Shown here: positions 16,258 to 25,250 of the stretch, in pieces
How positions within the stretch are numbered: position 1 is the stretch's first letter
Layout: each line of letters begins with the position of its first letter
Source: Allopusillimonas ginsengisoli
GTDB lineage: Bacteria; Pseudomonadota; Gammaproteobacteria; Burkholderiales; Burkholderiaceae_B
Length of the DNA stretch: 64,000 bases
Assembly (NCBI RefSeq): GCF_004153455.1
Contig: NZ_SDQE01000001.1
Coordinates: forward strand, 1-64,000
Reading direction: 5' to 3'
The notes under the pieces: model-generated
What the model saw: only the letters and a program-made list of their open reading frames with translations
Told to the model about the DNA's origin: nothing
The model's database searches: none
Translations under genes and position numbers: made by a program

Positions 16258-17755
16258 CGCCTTCTCGCGCGGCCATCAACGCCATAGCGCCGACGCAGCC
16301 AAACATCATGTTGACAACGCTGGCTCGCGCTGGCGCAATCTGCTGAACAAACACGCGCGCTTGGTGCAATCGGTTGATACCTGGGCCCGGCAGGGCAGGA
16401 TTACGCGTGCAACTGGCCTGGTCCTCGAAGCCACTGGGCTTCGCCTCGCCGTAGGCGCTGCCTGCCGCATCGACATGTCGGCAGACGGGAATCACTGGAC
16501 CGAAGCGGACGTGGTGGGGTTTCATGGACAAACGCTATTCCTTATGCCGCAAGGCGACATCTCGGGTCTGACGCCAGGCGCGCCTGTTGTTCCCGGGGCT
16601 TCCTCTGCGGGTTCAAATCACGAAGGCAATCAGGTAAGTTGTCCGGGCAACCTCACAGCCCAACCACGTCGTCTGCCGGTTGGCGATGCGTTGCTCGGGC
16701 GCGTCGTGGATGGCGCCGGAAATCCACTGGACGGATTGGGCGATCTAATCGGCTTAGAAACGTCTTCACTGATTGCTCCCCGGCTCAATCCATTTGACCG
16801 ACAGCCAATTGACACCGTTCTTGACGTCGGTGTTTGCGCAATCAACGGTCTGCTTACGATCGGTCGAGGCCAACGGCTGGGTCTGTTCGCCGGCTCAGGC
16901 GTGGGAAAAAGCGTGCTGCTAGGCATGCTGGCACGTTATACGCAGGCAGATGTCATTGTCGTCGGCCTGATCGGGGAGCGTAGCCGGGAAGTCAAAGAGT
17001 TTATCGACCATAACCTCGGCCCGGCAGGCCTGAGCCGAGCCGTGGTGGTCGTCGCCCCAGCCAGCGTATCGCCACTGCTCAGACTGCAGGCCGCCACCTA
17101 CGCAACACGACTGGCCGAGTATTTTCGTGATCAAGGCCACCATGTGCTACTCATTATGGACTCACTCACTCGCTATGCAATGGCTCAGCGAGAGGTTGCG
17201 CTGGCCATAGGAGAACCTCCCGCGACCAAGGGCTACCCGCCCTCTGTGTTTGCCCGCATTCCCGCGTTGATCGAGCGCGCCGGCAACGGCGCCAGCACAG
17301 CGGGCCTGCCGCCTGGCTCAATCACCGCCTTCTACACCGTCTTGACGGAGGGCGATGACCAGCAAGATCCCATCGCAGACGCTGCGCGATCCATACTGGA
17401 TGGCCATATCGTATTATCTCGCAGCTTGGCCGAAGCAGGCCACTACCCTGCGATCGACATAGAAGCCTCCATCTCTCGCGTCATGACGGCCATCGTTCCG
17501 CCAGAGCAGCTCGCACAAGCGCAGTACTTCAAGAGACTCATTTCATGTTATCAGCGCAACAAGGATTTGATTGCGGTAGGCGCATACGCATCAGGCAATG
17601 ATCCCTTCTTAGACCAGGCCATAGCCAGATACACTGACTTGGAGACTTATCTCAGGCAGAACACAACTGCCAGAACCAGCTACCAGGAGGCAGTGGAAAG
17701 CCTGCATAACCTGCTTGGCGGCAGCTCGCCAGTACCTGGAGATATTCACCAATGA
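16247..17755 (+). CDS. fliI: Flagellum-specific ATPase FliI
   Basis: A 502-residue cytoplasmic hexameric ATPase of the type III export system, related to the F1 beta subunit. The Walker A loop is GSGVGKS at residues 216-222, and Walker B is in [38 protein letters not shown]. The arginine-finger region [11 protein letters not shown] follows. The part before the catalytic domain has an unusual hydrophilic stretch near residues 118-138 ([11 protein letters not shown]) that may be a small insert. ATG 16247 overlaps the fliH stop; the frame's earlier ATG at 16211 is less likely. Confidence 0.97.
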   Translation: MATDAFSRGHQRHSADAAKHHVDNAGSRWRNLLNKHARLVQSVDTWARQGRITRATGLVLEATGLRLAVGAACRIDMSADGNHWTEADVVGFHGQTLFLMPQGDISGLTPGAPVVPGASSAGSNHEGNQVSCPGNLTAQPRRLPVGDALLGRVVDGAGNPLDGLGDLIGLETSSLIAPRLNPFDRQPIDTVLDVGVCAINGLLTIGRGQRLGLFAGSGVGKSVLLGMLARYTQADVIVVGLIGERSREVKEFIDHNLGPAGLSRAVVVVAPASVSPLLRLQAATYATRLAEYFRDQGHHVLLIMDSLTRYAMAQREVALAIGEPPATKGYPPSVFARIPALIERAGNGASTAGLPPGSITAFYTVLTEGDDQQDPIADAARSILDGHIVLSRSLAEAGHYPAIDIEASISRVMTAIVPPEQLAQAQYFKRLISCYQRNKDLIAVGAYASGNDPFLDQAIARYTDLETYLRQNTTARTSYQEAVESLHNLLGGSSPVPGDIHQ

Positions 17756-18204
17756 GTCGAAGCCAATCCTTCAATACCTTGACAGAACTCGCTCAGACAC
17801 ACGTTGATCTCGCCGGGCAAGAACTACGCCGGATCCAACAGGAAAGGCGCATTGCCCAGCGTCAACTGGACACACTGAAAAGCTATCAAGAAGACTACCG
17901 ATATAACCTCGCAAAGCATTTCGGCATAGGGTTGTCCGTCTCGAACTACCAGAACGTTCAGCGGTTTATCACGTCTTTGGACACGGTGATCGCCAATCAG
18001 AATACAGTGTTGGCACGAATGAACGAATATCTGTCTGCAGCATATAACCGTTGGTTCGAACTGCAGGGCAGGCTTAGGGCTTACCAAGCGCTTCATGCAA
18101 GAAAGCTGCGTCAACAACGACACGATGACGACCGCGCCGAACGACGCCTGAATGATGAAACGTCCATAGGTATGCATCATCGGCGAAGATCGCTTTTCTA
18201 TTGA
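17752..18204 (+). CDS. fliJ: Flagellar export protein FliJ
   Basis: A 150-residue predicted coiled-coil protein that sits in the centre of the FliI ring and helps couple ATPase activity to the export gate. Heptad-rich helices run through [37 protein letters not shown]-like sequence in the first half and an Arg/Gln-rich second helix. ATGA overlap with fliI. FliJ is poorly conserved; position, length and coiled-coil pattern support the call. Confidence 0.92.
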   Translation: MSRSQSFNTLTELAQTHVDLAGQELRRIQQERRIAQRQLDTLKSYQEDYRYNLAKHFGIGLSVSNYQNVQRFITSLDTVIANQNTVLARMNEYLSAAYNRWFELQGRLRAYQALHARKLRQQRHDDDRAERRLNDETSIGMHHRRRSLFY

Positions 18205-18218
18205 ACAGGGATAGATAA

Positions 18219-19532
18219 ATGAATATTCATGCTTCAGACCTGTTGCCCGCGACAGCCAGCCGCCGCGCATTGGCTGGCCATTCTGAAGATCGCCTCAAGG
18301 AAGAAGACAGCGCGGACTTCTCTGACATCCTGGCTCAACAGGCCACTCTATGCGCGATGGCTTCGTCTCCTCCACCAAGACAAGGCATCTCCGATGGTTC
18401 CGCCCAGCCAGACTTGCAACCAGAAAATCAGGCGCAGACTAACGCCATCCACACACTGCACGCGCACACTACATCAACGGGTTTCGACGACGATATCGAT
18501 CAGGGGTGCACCCGGGTTCCCGTCCGGGCACTACCGAGCGACACGCAGCAAGCCGTGTCGTTCGCCCTTGAAACGGCCGCGCAAGTCGTCGATCCAGGTG
18601 GAGATACATCTACCCACCACGCCTCCCCGACGTTCGCACAATTGCCGCCGCAGACTCGTATGTTGGTCCATGCATCGTCGACACCAACCCACGCCGTTGC
18701 CTTCACCGCGTCCGGGCCAACCGATTATTCAGGGAAGACGAAGAACAGCGCCAATAAAACTCATACTTCTACTCCTCTTGTTGGCATGCGCGAATCGCTG
18801 CGTTTGCAGGCAATGGACAAGAACCCGGATTCGGAACGCACGATCCAAGCTTTGCGCAATACACCTCCTCCCGCCGCGCTTAGCCTGTCCGCCACCATTA
18901 AGCAAGCCGAGTCAAATCTGTACACAGCCATTGAGCGTCAACCGGCCCGTGCTATCGCATCCGAGTCAGGGAAAATATTTACAGAATCGCGCGAGCTTGG
19001 AAACGCGATATTGGAGATGCCCTACCTGACAGCCAGCGGCATGAAATCGAACATTGGTTCGCACAACAACGCTTACTCCGCCACAGAGTTCACCATCAAT
19101 ACGCCTATCAGTGATACCCATTGGCCGAGCGCGTTCAGCAAACACTTTCTGAATATCGTGCGAAGCACTGAACACGGGCAACAGACGGTGGAGCTGCGAC
19201 TCGATCCTCCCGAACTTGGCCCCCTGCATGTCTCGCTCAGCGTTATTGACAATACCGCACAGGCCGCATTCTTCTGCACGCAGGCCTCGGTTCGGCACGC
19301 GGTAGAGAACGCTTTGCCTCAACTTCATCAGCTTTTGGCGCAGGCGGGCATCTCATTGGGGCAGGCCAGCGTCAACGACTCGCATCACACAGGCCGAGCA
19401 TTCACGGAAGAAAGTGCGTCTGATGGTGCCAGAGAGCATGCGAAAGAAAGCACTCAGACGGTCGCCATGGCTTCACCGTCCGACGCCGGTCGCTCAAGAA
19501 GCCTGGATACGCAGATAGACATCTATGCCTGA
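18219..19532 (+). CDS. fliK: Flagellar hook-length control protein FliK
   Basis: A 437-residue secreted ruler protein that ends hook growth and switches FlhB specificity. The N-terminal 280 residues are low in conservation and rich in Thr, Ser, Pro and His, as usual for the ruler part. The C-terminal globular domain has the hallmark HGQQTVELRLDPPELGPLHVSLSV near residues 313-336, followed by SVRHAVENALPQLHQLLAQAGISLG. It is the last gene of the fliF operon; a 164-bp gap follows, with only a short AAAAGCGCTTTT palindrome near 19569-19580. Confidence 0.93.
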   Translation: MNIHASDLLPATASRRALAGHSEDRLKEEDSADFSDILAQQATLCAMASSPPPRQGISDGSAQPDLQPENQAQTNAIHTLHAHTTSTGFDDDIDQGCTRVPVRALPSDTQQAVSFALETAAQVVDPGGDTSTHHASPTFAQLPPQTRMLVHASSTPTHAVAFTASGPTDYSGKTKNSANKTHTSTPLVGMRESLRLQAMDKNPDSERTIQALRNTPPPAALSLSATIKQAESNLYTAIERQPARAIASESGKIFTESRELGNAILEMPYLTASGMKSNIGSHNNAYSATEFTINTPISDTHWPSAFSKHFLNIVRSTEHGQQTVELRLDPPELGPLHVSLSVIDNTAQAAFFCTQASVRHAVENALPQLHQLLAQAGISLGQASVNDSHHTGRAFTEESASDGAREHAKESTQTVAMASPSDAGRSRSLDTQIDIYA

Positions 19533-19696
19533 ACCAATCGTGCGCAAAGGTGAAAGCTATCGCGCATAAAAAGCGCTTTTCCCTTGGACCCTGCCCTTTT
19601 CCCTACCTCACAATGAGGCATTGAACTTCTTTTTTCTTTCACCTCGACATTCGATAACCAGGCCTTAACAACCCTGTACATTCACGCCAACCAGCC

Positions 19697-20188
19697 ATGT
19701 CTCAGAAATCGTCAAACAATACTATCACGGCTGCAAAGCTCGCCATGCTCATCGCTTTCATTGCTGTAGCCAGCTCGGGAGCTACATTGGCCTTTCAGAA
19801 ATACGCCGGCCTGAGTCCGGCGAACGCGGAGTTATCGACGCGTGGTGGCTACGCGCCAGCGGCACCCGCACCTGATCCTATATTCGTGCCGCTGGATCCA
19901 TTCACCGTAACCCTGCCCGGCGATTATAAAAACCGCGTCCTGTACGCAGCCATTACCTTACGTGTCGGTGATCAACAATCGGCCAGCATCATAAACGCCT
20001 ATATGCCTGAAGTAAGAGACCGAGCACTCAGACTGCTGGCCCAGCAAAACGTTCATGATGTTCAAACCAGCGAAGGGCGCGCCGCGCTTGTTGATATTCT
20101 TCGCAGCGAACTTGCTCAGCCATACACGCCAGAACCGGAGGGCCCAAACATTGGCGATGTATTGTTCACCGCCTTCGTGGTTCAGTAA
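19697..20188 (+). CDS. fliL: Flagellar basal body-associated protein FliL
   Basis: A 163-residue single-pass inner membrane protein that surrounds and supports the MotAB stator. One membrane helix at about residues 13-33 is followed by a periplasmic domain. That domain holds FVPLDPFTVTLPGDYKNRVLYAAITLRVGD and ends in DVLFTAFVVQ, the family's typical end. It is the first gene of the fliLMNOPQR operon and overlaps fliM by one base (TAATG). Confidence 0.95.
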   Translation: MSQKSSNNTITAAKLAMLIAFIAVASSGATLAFQKYAGLSPANAELSTRGGYAPAAPAPDPIFVPLDPFTVTLPGDYKNRVLYAAITLRVGDQQSASIINAYMPEVRDRALRLLAQQNVHDVQTSEGRAALVDILRSELAQPYTPEPEGPNIGDVLFTAFVVQ

Positions 20189-21180
20189 TGTCCTACCAAA
20201 GCCTGCTGTCGCAGGAGGAAGTCGATGCACTTCTGGCCGGCATTACGGGCGAAAGCCAAAGTCAAACCCCAGAAACCGTCAGTAGCAGCGGAATCCGATC
20301 TTATGACCTTGGCTCGCCAGACCGCGTGGTCCGGCATCGCATGCAAACGCTCGAGCTCATCAACGAGCGGTTTGCACGCAGCCTACGCGCAACGCTGCTG
20401 TCGTTCATGCGGCGTAACGCTGATATCACAGTCGGCAATATCCGCATCCAGAAGTATTCCGACTTTGAACGGAACCTGCCAGTACCCAGTAACCTGAACA
20501 TGGTCAGCATGAAACCGCTGCGCGGTATTTCGCTGTTCACTTACGATCCCAAACTGGTCTTTCTGGTGATCGACAGCATGTTCGGCGGGCACGGACGCTA
20601 CAACATCCGCGTGGAAGGTCGAGACTTCACGACAACAGAGCAGCGCATCATCCGGCGTCTGCTCAATCTGACGCTGGAAAGCTATGCGTCGGCCTGGGCG
20701 CAGGTTTATCCGATAGAGTTCGAATACATACGATCGGAGATGCATACCAAGTTCGCCAGTATCACCAGCGGCAACGAAATCGTGGTCGCAACATCATTCA
20801 ATATCGAACTGGGCGCGTCTGGCGGAAATCTGAACATATGCCTGCCCTATTCAATGATAGAACCCGTACGCGATCTGCTGACGCAGCCCTTCCAAGAGCT
20901 AAGCACGCGCGACATCGACCAACGATGGACACAGCAACTAACGCGCCAGGTTCGCAGTGCCGATATTGATCTGATCGCAGAGCTCGGCAAGGTGCAAACC
21001 AACATTGCCCGGCTCATGACGCTCAAAGTTGGCGATGTCATGCCTGTCGATGTTCAGCCCACAATAATTGCCAGCGCCGGTGGTGTGCCCGTCATGGAAT
21101 GCGACTACGGCATCGTCCATGGACGCTATGCCCTGCGCGTGAAACGTATGTTCACGATGTCCGAAACCGAAATTTCCTGA
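20188..21180 (+). CDS. fliM: Flagellar motor switch protein FliM
   Basis: A 330-residue C-ring protein that binds phosphorylated CheY. The start MSYQSLLSQEEVDALLAGI is the conserved CheY-binding peptide and is intact, so a CheY-P response remains possible on this side. The middle CheC-like domain has MVSMKPLRGISLFTYDPKLVFLVIDSMFGG. The C-terminal SpoA domain (DVQPTIIASAGGVPVMECDYGIVHGRYALRV) pairs with FliN. Confidence 0.97.
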   Translation: MSYQSLLSQEEVDALLAGITGESQSQTPETVSSSGIRSYDLGSPDRVVRHRMQTLELINERFARSLRATLLSFMRRNADITVGNIRIQKYSDFERNLPVPSNLNMVSMKPLRGISLFTYDPKLVFLVIDSMFGGHGRYNIRVEGRDFTTTEQRIIRRLLNLTLESYASAWAQVYPIEFEYIRSEMHTKFASITSGNEIVVATSFNIELGASGGNLNICLPYSMIEPVRDLLTQPFQELSTRDIDQRWTQQLTRQVRSADIDLIAELGKVQTNIARLMTLKVGDVMPVDVQPTIIASAGGVPVMECDYGIVHGRYALRVKRMFTMSETEIS

Positions 21181-21184
21181 AAAA

Positions 21185-21718
21185 ATGACCTCATCTTCTA
21201 AAAAAACTCGACCGGACAGCAGCGCTTTCGCCCCCGCGGCCCAGGATGTCAAGGCAGACAATCACGACGCTGAATGGGCTGCGGCCTTTGCCGAGCAAGG
21301 CAACCCGACCACCTCGCCAAAAGGTGCTGCGGTGACAGGCAACGACAACACCAGCGCTCAGGATGCGCAGACTGCAGCGCACCAAACAGAAGCGCAATCT
21401 GCGGAGGACAACATCTTTAAACCCCTCATTCACAGCGATGCCTTGGGCAGCACGGATATCGACATGATTGGGGATATTCCAGTACAGCTTTCAGTGGAAC
21501 TTGGCCGCACCCGACTGACCATCAAGAATATTCTGCAGCTTGGGCAGGGCTCCGTCGTAGAGCTGGACGGGCTTGCTGGCGAACCCATGGATATTTTCGT
21601 GAACGGGTACCTCATTGCTCAGGGCGAGGTGGTGGTAGTGGATGAAAAATATGGAATACGCATCACCGACATCATTACACCAGCGGACCGGATCAACCGT
21701 CTGAACGGTCGACGGTAA
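21185..21718 (+). CDS. fliN: Flagellar motor switch protein FliN
   Basis: A 177-residue protein at the bottom of the C ring. The last 80 residues form the SpoA domain: DIPVQLSVELGRTRLTIKNILQLGQGSVVELDGLAGEPMD, then VNGYLIAQGEVVVVDEKYGIRITDII. The first 95 residues are an Ala/Asn/Gln-rich linker of low conservation. Four bases separate it from fliM. Confidence 0.96.
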   Translation: MTSSSKKTRPDSSAFAPAAQDVKADNHDAEWAAAFAEQGNPTTSPKGAAVTGNDNTSAQDAQTAAHQTEAQSAEDNIFKPLIHSDALGSTDIDMIGDIPVQLSVELGRTRLTIKNILQLGQGSVVELDGLAGEPMDIFVNGYLIAQGEVVVVDEKYGIRITDIITPADRINRLNGRR

Positions 21719-21722
21719 GTTC

Positions 21723-22070
21723 ATGGATGCCTACTCCGTTCTGAAGCTTGCAGGTAGTCTAGCCCTTGTGGTGGCCATGATCTACCTTGCCGCCTGGCTG
21801 ATACGCAAGTTTGACCGGCATCTTCCCCACTCGGCAAATACGATCAAAATTCTTGACACCCGAAGCGTCGATCCCAGACATTCCGTCATCGTCGTAGATG
21901 TAAGCGGGGTTCGGCTCATCCTGGGCGTCACGCCGCAATCCATGTCGCTGCTGCAAGTTCTGCCACAGCCTAGGGCTCGCGTCGACAGCATGACCGCCGA
22001 CCATTGTGTTGGCAGCGGGGATAAAAAATCACTTGATCGCCACGGCATGCATGCGCAGGAGCAGCCTTAA
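21723..22070 (+). CDS. fliO: Flagellar biosynthetic protein FliO
   Basis: A 115-residue small membrane protein that helps assemble the FliP ring. One membrane helix at about residues 9-24 is followed by the cytoplasmic pattern IKILDTRSVDPRHSVIVVDVSGVRLILGVTP, a family mark. It is immediately followed by fliP (no gap). The tail after residue 80 is short and variable. Confidence 0.9.
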   Translation: MDAYSVLKLAGSLALVVAMIYLAAWLIRKFDRHLPHSANTIKILDTRSVDPRHSVIVVDVSGVRLILGVTPQSMSLLQVLPQPRARVDSMTADHCVGSGDKKSLDRHGMHAQEQP

Positions 22071-22823
22071 ATGTGTCGGCTCCGAACCCTGCTCCCCGCA
22101 GTGACCTTATTGGCCCTGTGGACACCCGCAATTGGTCAGGCTCAGTTGGCCTTGCCAGCCCTGACCTCCTCCACGCCCGACGGCAGCGTCCAGACATGGT
22201 CACTCAGCATACAGACATTGGTCATGCTGACCATGTTGTCCTTTCTCCCGGCAATGCTGCTGATGATGACAGGCTTTACTCGCATCATCATCGTGCTGAG
22301 CCTGCTTCGCAATGCGCTTGGCACAGGCGCGTCGCCACCAAACACCGTGCTGATAGGAATCGCCCTGTTCTTGACACTTTTTGCCATGTCGCCGGTCCTC
22401 GACAGAATCTACGCCGAAGCGTACAAGCCACTAAGTGAAGGGACTATTGTCTTTGAACAAGCCCTGGATCGTGGCGCCGCGCCGCTGCGGGAGTTCATGC
22501 TGCGTCAGACACGGGAGAGCGATCTGGCCATGTTTGCCCAGATGTCCGGCACATCAGATATCCACACGCCAAAAGACGTACCACTTAGGATACTGGTGCC
22601 ATCCTTCATCACCAGCGAGTTGAAGACAGCTTTTCAGATCGGGTTCACCATCTTCATTCCGTTTCTCATCATCGATCTGGTCGTCGCCAGTGTTCTCATG
22701 GCCCTGGGGATGATGATGGTTCCTCCGGTGACAATCTCGCTGCCCTTCAAGCTCATGCTGTTCGTACTGGCCGATGGGTGGAATCTGCTCCTGGGCGCGC
22801 TGGCTCAAAGTTTTCATCAGTGA
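22071..22823 (+). CDS. fliP: Flagellar export gate protein FliP
   Basis: A 250-residue membrane protein, five copies of which form the core of the export gate with FliQ and FliR. A signal peptide covers about residues 1-24. Typical sequences are [57 protein letters not shown], and the C-terminal [23 protein letters not shown]. The length is normal. Translation probably follows directly from fliO. Confidence 0.97.
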   Translation: MCRLRTLLPAVTLLALWTPAIGQAQLALPALTSSTPDGSVQTWSLSIQTLVMLTMLSFLPAMLLMMTGFTRIIIVLSLLRNALGTGASPPNTVLIGIALFLTLFAMSPVLDRIYAEAYKPLSEGTIVFEQALDRGAAPLREFMLRQTRESDLAMFAQMSGTSDIHTPKDVPLRILVPSFITSELKTAFQIGFTIFIPFLIIDLVVASVLMALGMMMVPPVTISLPFKLMLFVLADGWNLLLGALAQSFHQ

Positions 22824-22830
22824 GCTTATT

Positions 22831-23100
22831 ATGAATACTGAAACAGTCATGACCATGACCTACCAAGCCATGAAAGTGGTGCTTATCATGGCCGCGCCCG
22901 CCTTGCTTGCAACACTGGTTGTCGGGCTCATCGTCAGCATTTTCCAGGCAGCCACTCAGGTCAACGAAATGACCTTGTCCTTCATTCCCAAACTGCTGGC
23001 TGTCGGTGCAACCCTGGCACTGCTCGGCCCCTGGCTCGTAGGCACCATGGTGGATTACATCCAGGCGCTGCTCGCGCAGATCCCGGAAATGGCTTCGTGA
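22831..23100 (+). CDS. fliQ: Flagellar export gate protein FliQ
   Basis: An 89-residue protein with two membrane helices, MNTETVMTMTYQAMKVVLIMAAPALLATLVVG and LLAVGATLALLGPWLVGTMVDY-like, joined by IFQAATQVNEMTLSFIPK, a highly conserved linker. ATG 22831 is chosen because FliQ proteins are about 89 residues; the frame continues upstream into fliP without reason. Confidence 0.96.
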   Translation: MNTETVMTMTYQAMKVVLIMAAPALLATLVVGLIVSIFQAATQVNEMTLSFIPKLLAVGATLALLGPWLVGTMVDYIQALLAQIPEMAS

Positions 23101-23116
23101 TCGCATCGGTATAAGT

Positions 23117-23905
23117 ATGGTCACGTTTGACATTGGCCTGCTGTATGACTGGATGAACGCCTTTCTCTGGCCATTTTTTCGTATTCTCGCTCTGGTCACC
23201 GTAGCCCCCGCGTTGGGCGAGTCCTCCATTCCCATGCGCGTCAAGATTGGTTTGGCCGCAACCGCCACAGTCGCCGTGGCGCCCACACTTGCGCCTATGC
23301 CCTCGTTGCCTACGGGCTCCTTCACCGCCCTGTGGCTGACTTGCCAACAGGTTCTGATTGGTATTGCCTTGGGCCTGGTCATGCGCATCGTGTTCGCCGC
23401 GGTACAGGCCGGCGGAGAAATCGTAGGACTTCAGATGGGGCTTTCTTTCGCTTCGCTATTTGATCCGGCAACGGGTGCCAACACGGCTGTGCTCTCACGT
23501 TTTTTCAATGTGATCGCCATATTGCTTTTTCTTGTGCTCGATGGCCATCTTTATATGCTGACGTGCCTGATACACAGCTTTCATACTTTGCCAGTGCAGC
23601 CAGGAAAACTGGACATCAACGGATGGGGCGTGCTGCTTGAATGGAGCGGCCAGGTGATGGTTTCCGGCGTAATGCTCGCCCTACCCCTGATTATTGTGCT
23701 TCTTACGATCAATCTTTCGCTGGGCATCCTCAATCGAACCGCCCAACAACTGTCCGTGTTTTCTGTTGGATTTCCAATCAGCCTGATGGCAGGATTGACG
23801 TTGCTGACGATTGTGTTGCCTCAGACCACGTCTTTTCTCTCCAATCTGTTCGACAAAGGCTACAGCGAAATGGCACGGCTGGCGCAAGGGTTATCCGGCC
23901 TGTAA
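23117..23905 (+). CDS. fliR: Flagellar export gate protein FliR
   Basis: A 262-residue membrane protein with about six helices that completes the FliPQR gate. Family features are FRILALVTVAPALGESSIPMRVKIGLA near the start, GEIVGLQMGLSFASLFDPATGANTAVLSRFFN in the middle, and a C-terminal region with NRTAQQLSVFSVGFPISLMAGL. It is the last gene of the fliL operon and converges with flgL; the 57-bp gap has no strong hairpin. Confidence 0.96.
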   Translation: MVTFDIGLLYDWMNAFLWPFFRILALVTVAPALGESSIPMRVKIGLAATATVAVAPTLAPMPSLPTGSFTALWLTCQQVLIGIALGLVMRIVFAAVQAGGEIVGLQMGLSFASLFDPATGANTAVLSRFFNVIAILLFLVLDGHLYMLTCLIHSFHTLPVQPGKLDINGWGVLLEWSGQVMVSGVMLALPLIIVLLTINLSLGILNRTAQQLSVFSVGFPISLMAGLTLLTIVLPQTTSFLSNLFDKGYSEMARLAQGLSGL

Positions 23906-23962
23906 GCAACCGCATGACATGCCAGCCAAGCCGCCGTGTTGCCACAGCGCTTCGCCATTGAG

Positions 23963-25204
23963 CTAGTTCGCAACCAAGTTGAACAGGCTGGTGGACTGAA
24001 TTTTTCTGAAAGCAAGCGAGGCAGCTTCCAGGGCAGATAGTCGCAACTGCAGTTGCGTTGAAGCACGGTAGTAGTCCAGACCTTCGAGATTGGAGAGATG
24101 CATTGCGTAGCCAAGATCCCGTAGGCTGCCGCTATCGTCCAGTGCATCAAGCTCATTCATGCGTGCGCCTACCGATGCGCGTACCGTGAGCACATTGTCG
24201 TAGTGGCTGCCTATCCGTTGCGTCGCACTTGCCAGAACGTTACTGAAACATGCTTTGGCATGATCGTTCCCTTCCATCGGGCTGCGAAGCGCGGCAATGA
24301 CACTGTCGAGCGTGTCGAAGATATTCAAACGCGTTGCCTCGCCATTGAGAGGCTCTGCAAAGAAAGTATCTTCGCTTGCGGGCGATCCGCACACCATAAC
24401 CCGTACCCCCGAAGACAGGACGATGGTGTTCTCTTTGTCGGGGATGTAACGCTGGTTTTCGCGTGTTTCGACGGTTTCCCCCAACCCATCAGTAACCGTT
24501 ACGTTATAGGTGATCTCATCCGTGAACGTAATCGTGAAATAGTGCCCTGCCTGTGCTGCCCTCGGATCGGTGATCACAGGCGCGCCAATGCGCCCGGTGC
24601 CGATGTTATCGACCGTGGCCCGCGTCAGGTAAGCATTTGAACCGGGTACTGCTCGCTCCAGAATATCGCTGCCTATGTCACTACCTGCAATGCGCCGTGT
24701 GGGGTCGGCCTGTACCGTGCGTTGCAGCTGATCGCCGCAATAGACAATACGCCCGGCTTCCTCCTGATATGCGGCCACTTCTCCACGAGAACCTGAGAAC
24801 AGGTACTGGCCGTTGCCATCCGTAGCATTGGCCAGGCCGAGCAGATTATCGCGCGCCCCCAAGAGTACATTCCCCAGTGCGGCACGGTCGTGATCAGACA
24901 GGGTGCCATTGCCCGCTTCTATCAGCCGGGTCTTGATTTCCTGCAATAGCAGCGTCATCGACAACAGGGTATTTTCCGCGGTGCCCAGGCTGCGCCTGGC
25001 AATATCACGATTTTCCGCAAGGCGCTGATTGAGCGATTGAGACTGGCTGATATTGATGGCCTGCGCAGCCGCAAGCGGATCGTCCGCCGGGGTAATGAGC
25101 CGTTTGGTACTCCCAAGCTGCTTATATAGATGCATAAGTTCGGACTGCTGGCTATTGATGGCATGCAGGCCGGTTTGGTAGAACTGGTTGGAACTAACGC
25201 GCAT
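23963..25204 (-). CDS. flgL: Flagellar hook-filament junction protein FlgL
   Basis: A 413-residue secreted adaptor (HAP3) between FlgK and the flagellin filament. The N-terminal helix MRVSSNQFYQTGLHAINSQQSEL and the flagellin-like RLITPADDPLAAAQAINISQSQ are clear. The C-terminal helix has LEGLDYYRASTQLQLRLSALEAASLAF. Length is normal, with no sign of decay. It follows flgK with a 46-bp gap and probably shares its promoter. Confidence 0.95.
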   Translation of the reverse strand: MRVSSNQFYQTGLHAINSQQSELMHLYKQLGSTKRLITPADDPLAAAQAINISQSQSLNQRLAENRDIARRSLGTAENTLLSMTLLLQEIKTRLIEAGNGTLSDHDRAALGNVLLGARDNLLGLANATDGNGQYLFSGSRGEVAAYQEEAGRIVYCGDQLQRTVQADPTRRIAGSDIGSDILERAVPGSNAYLTRATVDNIGTGRIGAPVITDPRAAQAGHYFTITFTDEITYNVTVTDGLGETVETRENQRYIPDKENTIVLSSGVRVMVCGSPASEDTFFAEPLNGEATRLNIFDTLDSVIAALRSPMEGNDHAKACFSNVLASATQRIGSHYDNVLTVRASVGARMNELDALDDSGSLRDLGYAMHLSNLEGLDYYRASTQLQLRLSALEAASLAFRKIQSTSLFNLVAN

Positions 25205-25250
25205 AATTGCAGTCTCGAAATTCAGATGTAAAAATATGAGCCACTCATCG

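Noticed and set aside
19568-19580. AAAAGCGCTTTT as a fliK terminator
   Set aside because: The palindrome is short, weak in GC and has no proper loop, so a terminator call is not supported.
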